DNA from: Rhodospirillales bacterium
GTDB taxonomy: Bacteria > Pseudomonadota > Alphaproteobacteria > Acetobacterales > Acetobacteraceae
Assembly: GCA_947447625.1 (NCBI GenBank)
Contig: CANFKS010000004.1
Location: 1 to 64,000 of the forward strand
Direction: 5' to 3'
Length of the DNA: 64,000 bases
The notes below the pieces were generated by a model. The model saw only the letters and a list, made by a program, of their open reading frames with translations, did not search any database and had not been told where the DNA came from. Numbering within the stretch: the stretch's first letter is position 1; each line of letters begins with the position of its first letter. The position numbers and the translations under genes are program-made. This document shows, piece by piece, positions 63,269-64,000 of this stretch.

Positions 63269-63994
63269 TCAGGGACGCGGGGGCTCGGGCCAACTGCCCC
63301 AGGTCATGGCGTCAGGGTCGAGGCGTTCGCCCATATGGTCCTCGACGGCTTTGACGCCGGGGATGTTGAGGGCGGCGACGGTCATCGCCTTGCGGATTTC
63401 GGGCGAGCGGACCGCGCCCCACAAATGCACGACGCCGGTATCGACGATGACGTTGCCTTCGTCGGGCAGGTCGGCCCAGGCTTGCGCGCGGATTTCGGCG
63501 AGATAGGCGTCGCGGATGCGGGTGTCGCTGTCGCCGCTTTGGTATTTCGGCGGCTGGGCGCGGGCGACGAGGGCTTGGAGCAGGTTGGCGCGGCTGACGA
63601 TGCCGACGACATGGCCGCCGATATCGACCACCGGAACGCGCTTGATGCGCTTGCTTTCAAGGATGTCGACGATATCGCCGAGCGGGGTGTCTTCCATGAC
63701 GGTGATGGGGGTGCGGGTCATGATCTGGCGGGCCGTGCGGGCGTGGGCGTGGATATATTCGGCGGCGAGGGTGTCGCGCGAGAAGAAGAGTTCGAGCCAT
63801 TTCGGCTCGCGCGGGGCGCCGGGCTCGATCTGACGGAGCAGATCGCCTTCGCTGACGATGCCGATGGGGCGGTTGTTCTCGACCACCGGGACGGCGCTGA
63901 TGCGGTTGGCGATCAGCAGTTTGGCGATGTCGGTGACGGATGTGTCCGGGCTGACGGTGATGACGCGTTTGGTCATGATGTCGGCGGCGATCAT
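63269..63994 (-). CDS. CBS-pair and BON domain protein
   Basis: A 241-residue cytosolic protein: two CBS motifs (VITVSPDTSVTDIAKLLIANRISAVPVVENNRPIGIVSEGDLL; TPLGDIVDILESKRIKRVPVVDIGGHVVGIVSRANLL) then a BON domain (DEGNVIVDTGVVHLWGAVRSPEIRKAM). CBS pairs sense adenosyl nucleotides. ATG 63994 lies six bases from the window end, so its Shine-Dalgarno cannot be checked. Convergent with the GGT-family gene. Confidence 0.88.
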   Translation of the reverse strand: MIAADIMTKRVITVSPDTSVTDIAKLLIANRISAVPVVENNRPIGIVSEGDLLRQIEPGAPREPKWLELFFSRDTLAAEYIHAHARTARQIMTRTPITVMEDTPLGDIVDILESKRIKRVPVVDIGGHVVGIVSRANLLQALVARAQPPKYQSGDSDTRIRDAYLAEIRAQAWADLPDEGNVIVDTGVVHLWGAVRSPEIRKAMTVAALNIPGVKAVEDHMGERLDPDAMTWGSWPEPPRP

Positions 63995-64000
63995 GGCGGG

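Overview
The window is a GC-rich, densely packed bacterial chromosome segment with about 53 protein genes and no rRNA, tRNA, CRISPR array, integrase or transposase that I could recognise. Protein families and gene pairs (ligase-associated DEXH helicase with PdeM, HyuA/HyuB, CobW with a WD40 protein) point to an alphaproteobacterium. An AT-rich intergenic repeat carrying AAGCGCTTCTTTTTT, present nine times, is one I associate with Acetobacteraceae; the family assignment is an inference.

Layout. 1-3955 is less GC-rich: the end of a periplasmic-binding-protein gene that leaves the window, an ArsR regulator fused to a degenerate LMW phosphatase/arsenate reductase domain, and an AMP-ligase. 3982-9424: an ATP-grasp enzyme divergent from a four-gene CoA-transferase/crotonase/FAD-oxidase/exporter operon. 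9487-14223: SDR and rhodanese, an MFS transporter and an ABC-F ATPase. 14228-21671: a probable six-gene minus-strand catabolic operon (alpha/beta hydrolase, class III aminotransferase, Fe(II)/2OG-type oxygenase, PcaH/PcaG-type dioxygenase, racemase-superfamily protein) divergent from a DMT transporter across a palindrome. 21744-27804: hydrolase, DMT transporter, quinone oxidoreductase, PdeM and DEXH helicase. 27934-35228: gluconolactonase/SDR, then a coupled ggt-hyuA-hyuB operon. 35758-42004: MFS exporter, DUF2892 membrane protein, a BigR/SqrR-like thiol regulator and an RND pump. 42023-47617: two acyl-CoA dehydrogenases divergent from an acyl-CoA ligase/DUF35/thiolase set. 47826-53149: YdhR-like monooxygenase, glycosyltransferase, CobW GTPase, WD40 protein, aldo-keto reductase and a hydratase. 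53294-57376: a peptide-type ABC importer operon that lacks ATPase genes and ends in two tandem Lin0512-family genes. 57519-63994: DMT transporter, ArsC, an unrecognised protein with a palindrome over its start codon, two divergent gamma-glutamyltransferase-family genes and a CBS-BON protein.

The content is mostly uptake and catabolism of small organic acids, acyl-CoAs, aromatic or amino compounds and gamma-glutamyl or cyclic amide compounds, with exporters. Translational coupling (ATGA, TGATG, TAATG overlaps) is frequent and defines the operons well. The most promising undescribed units are the importer-Lin0512 operon, the six-gene catabolic operon, and the overlapping divergent promoters around the thiol regulator.
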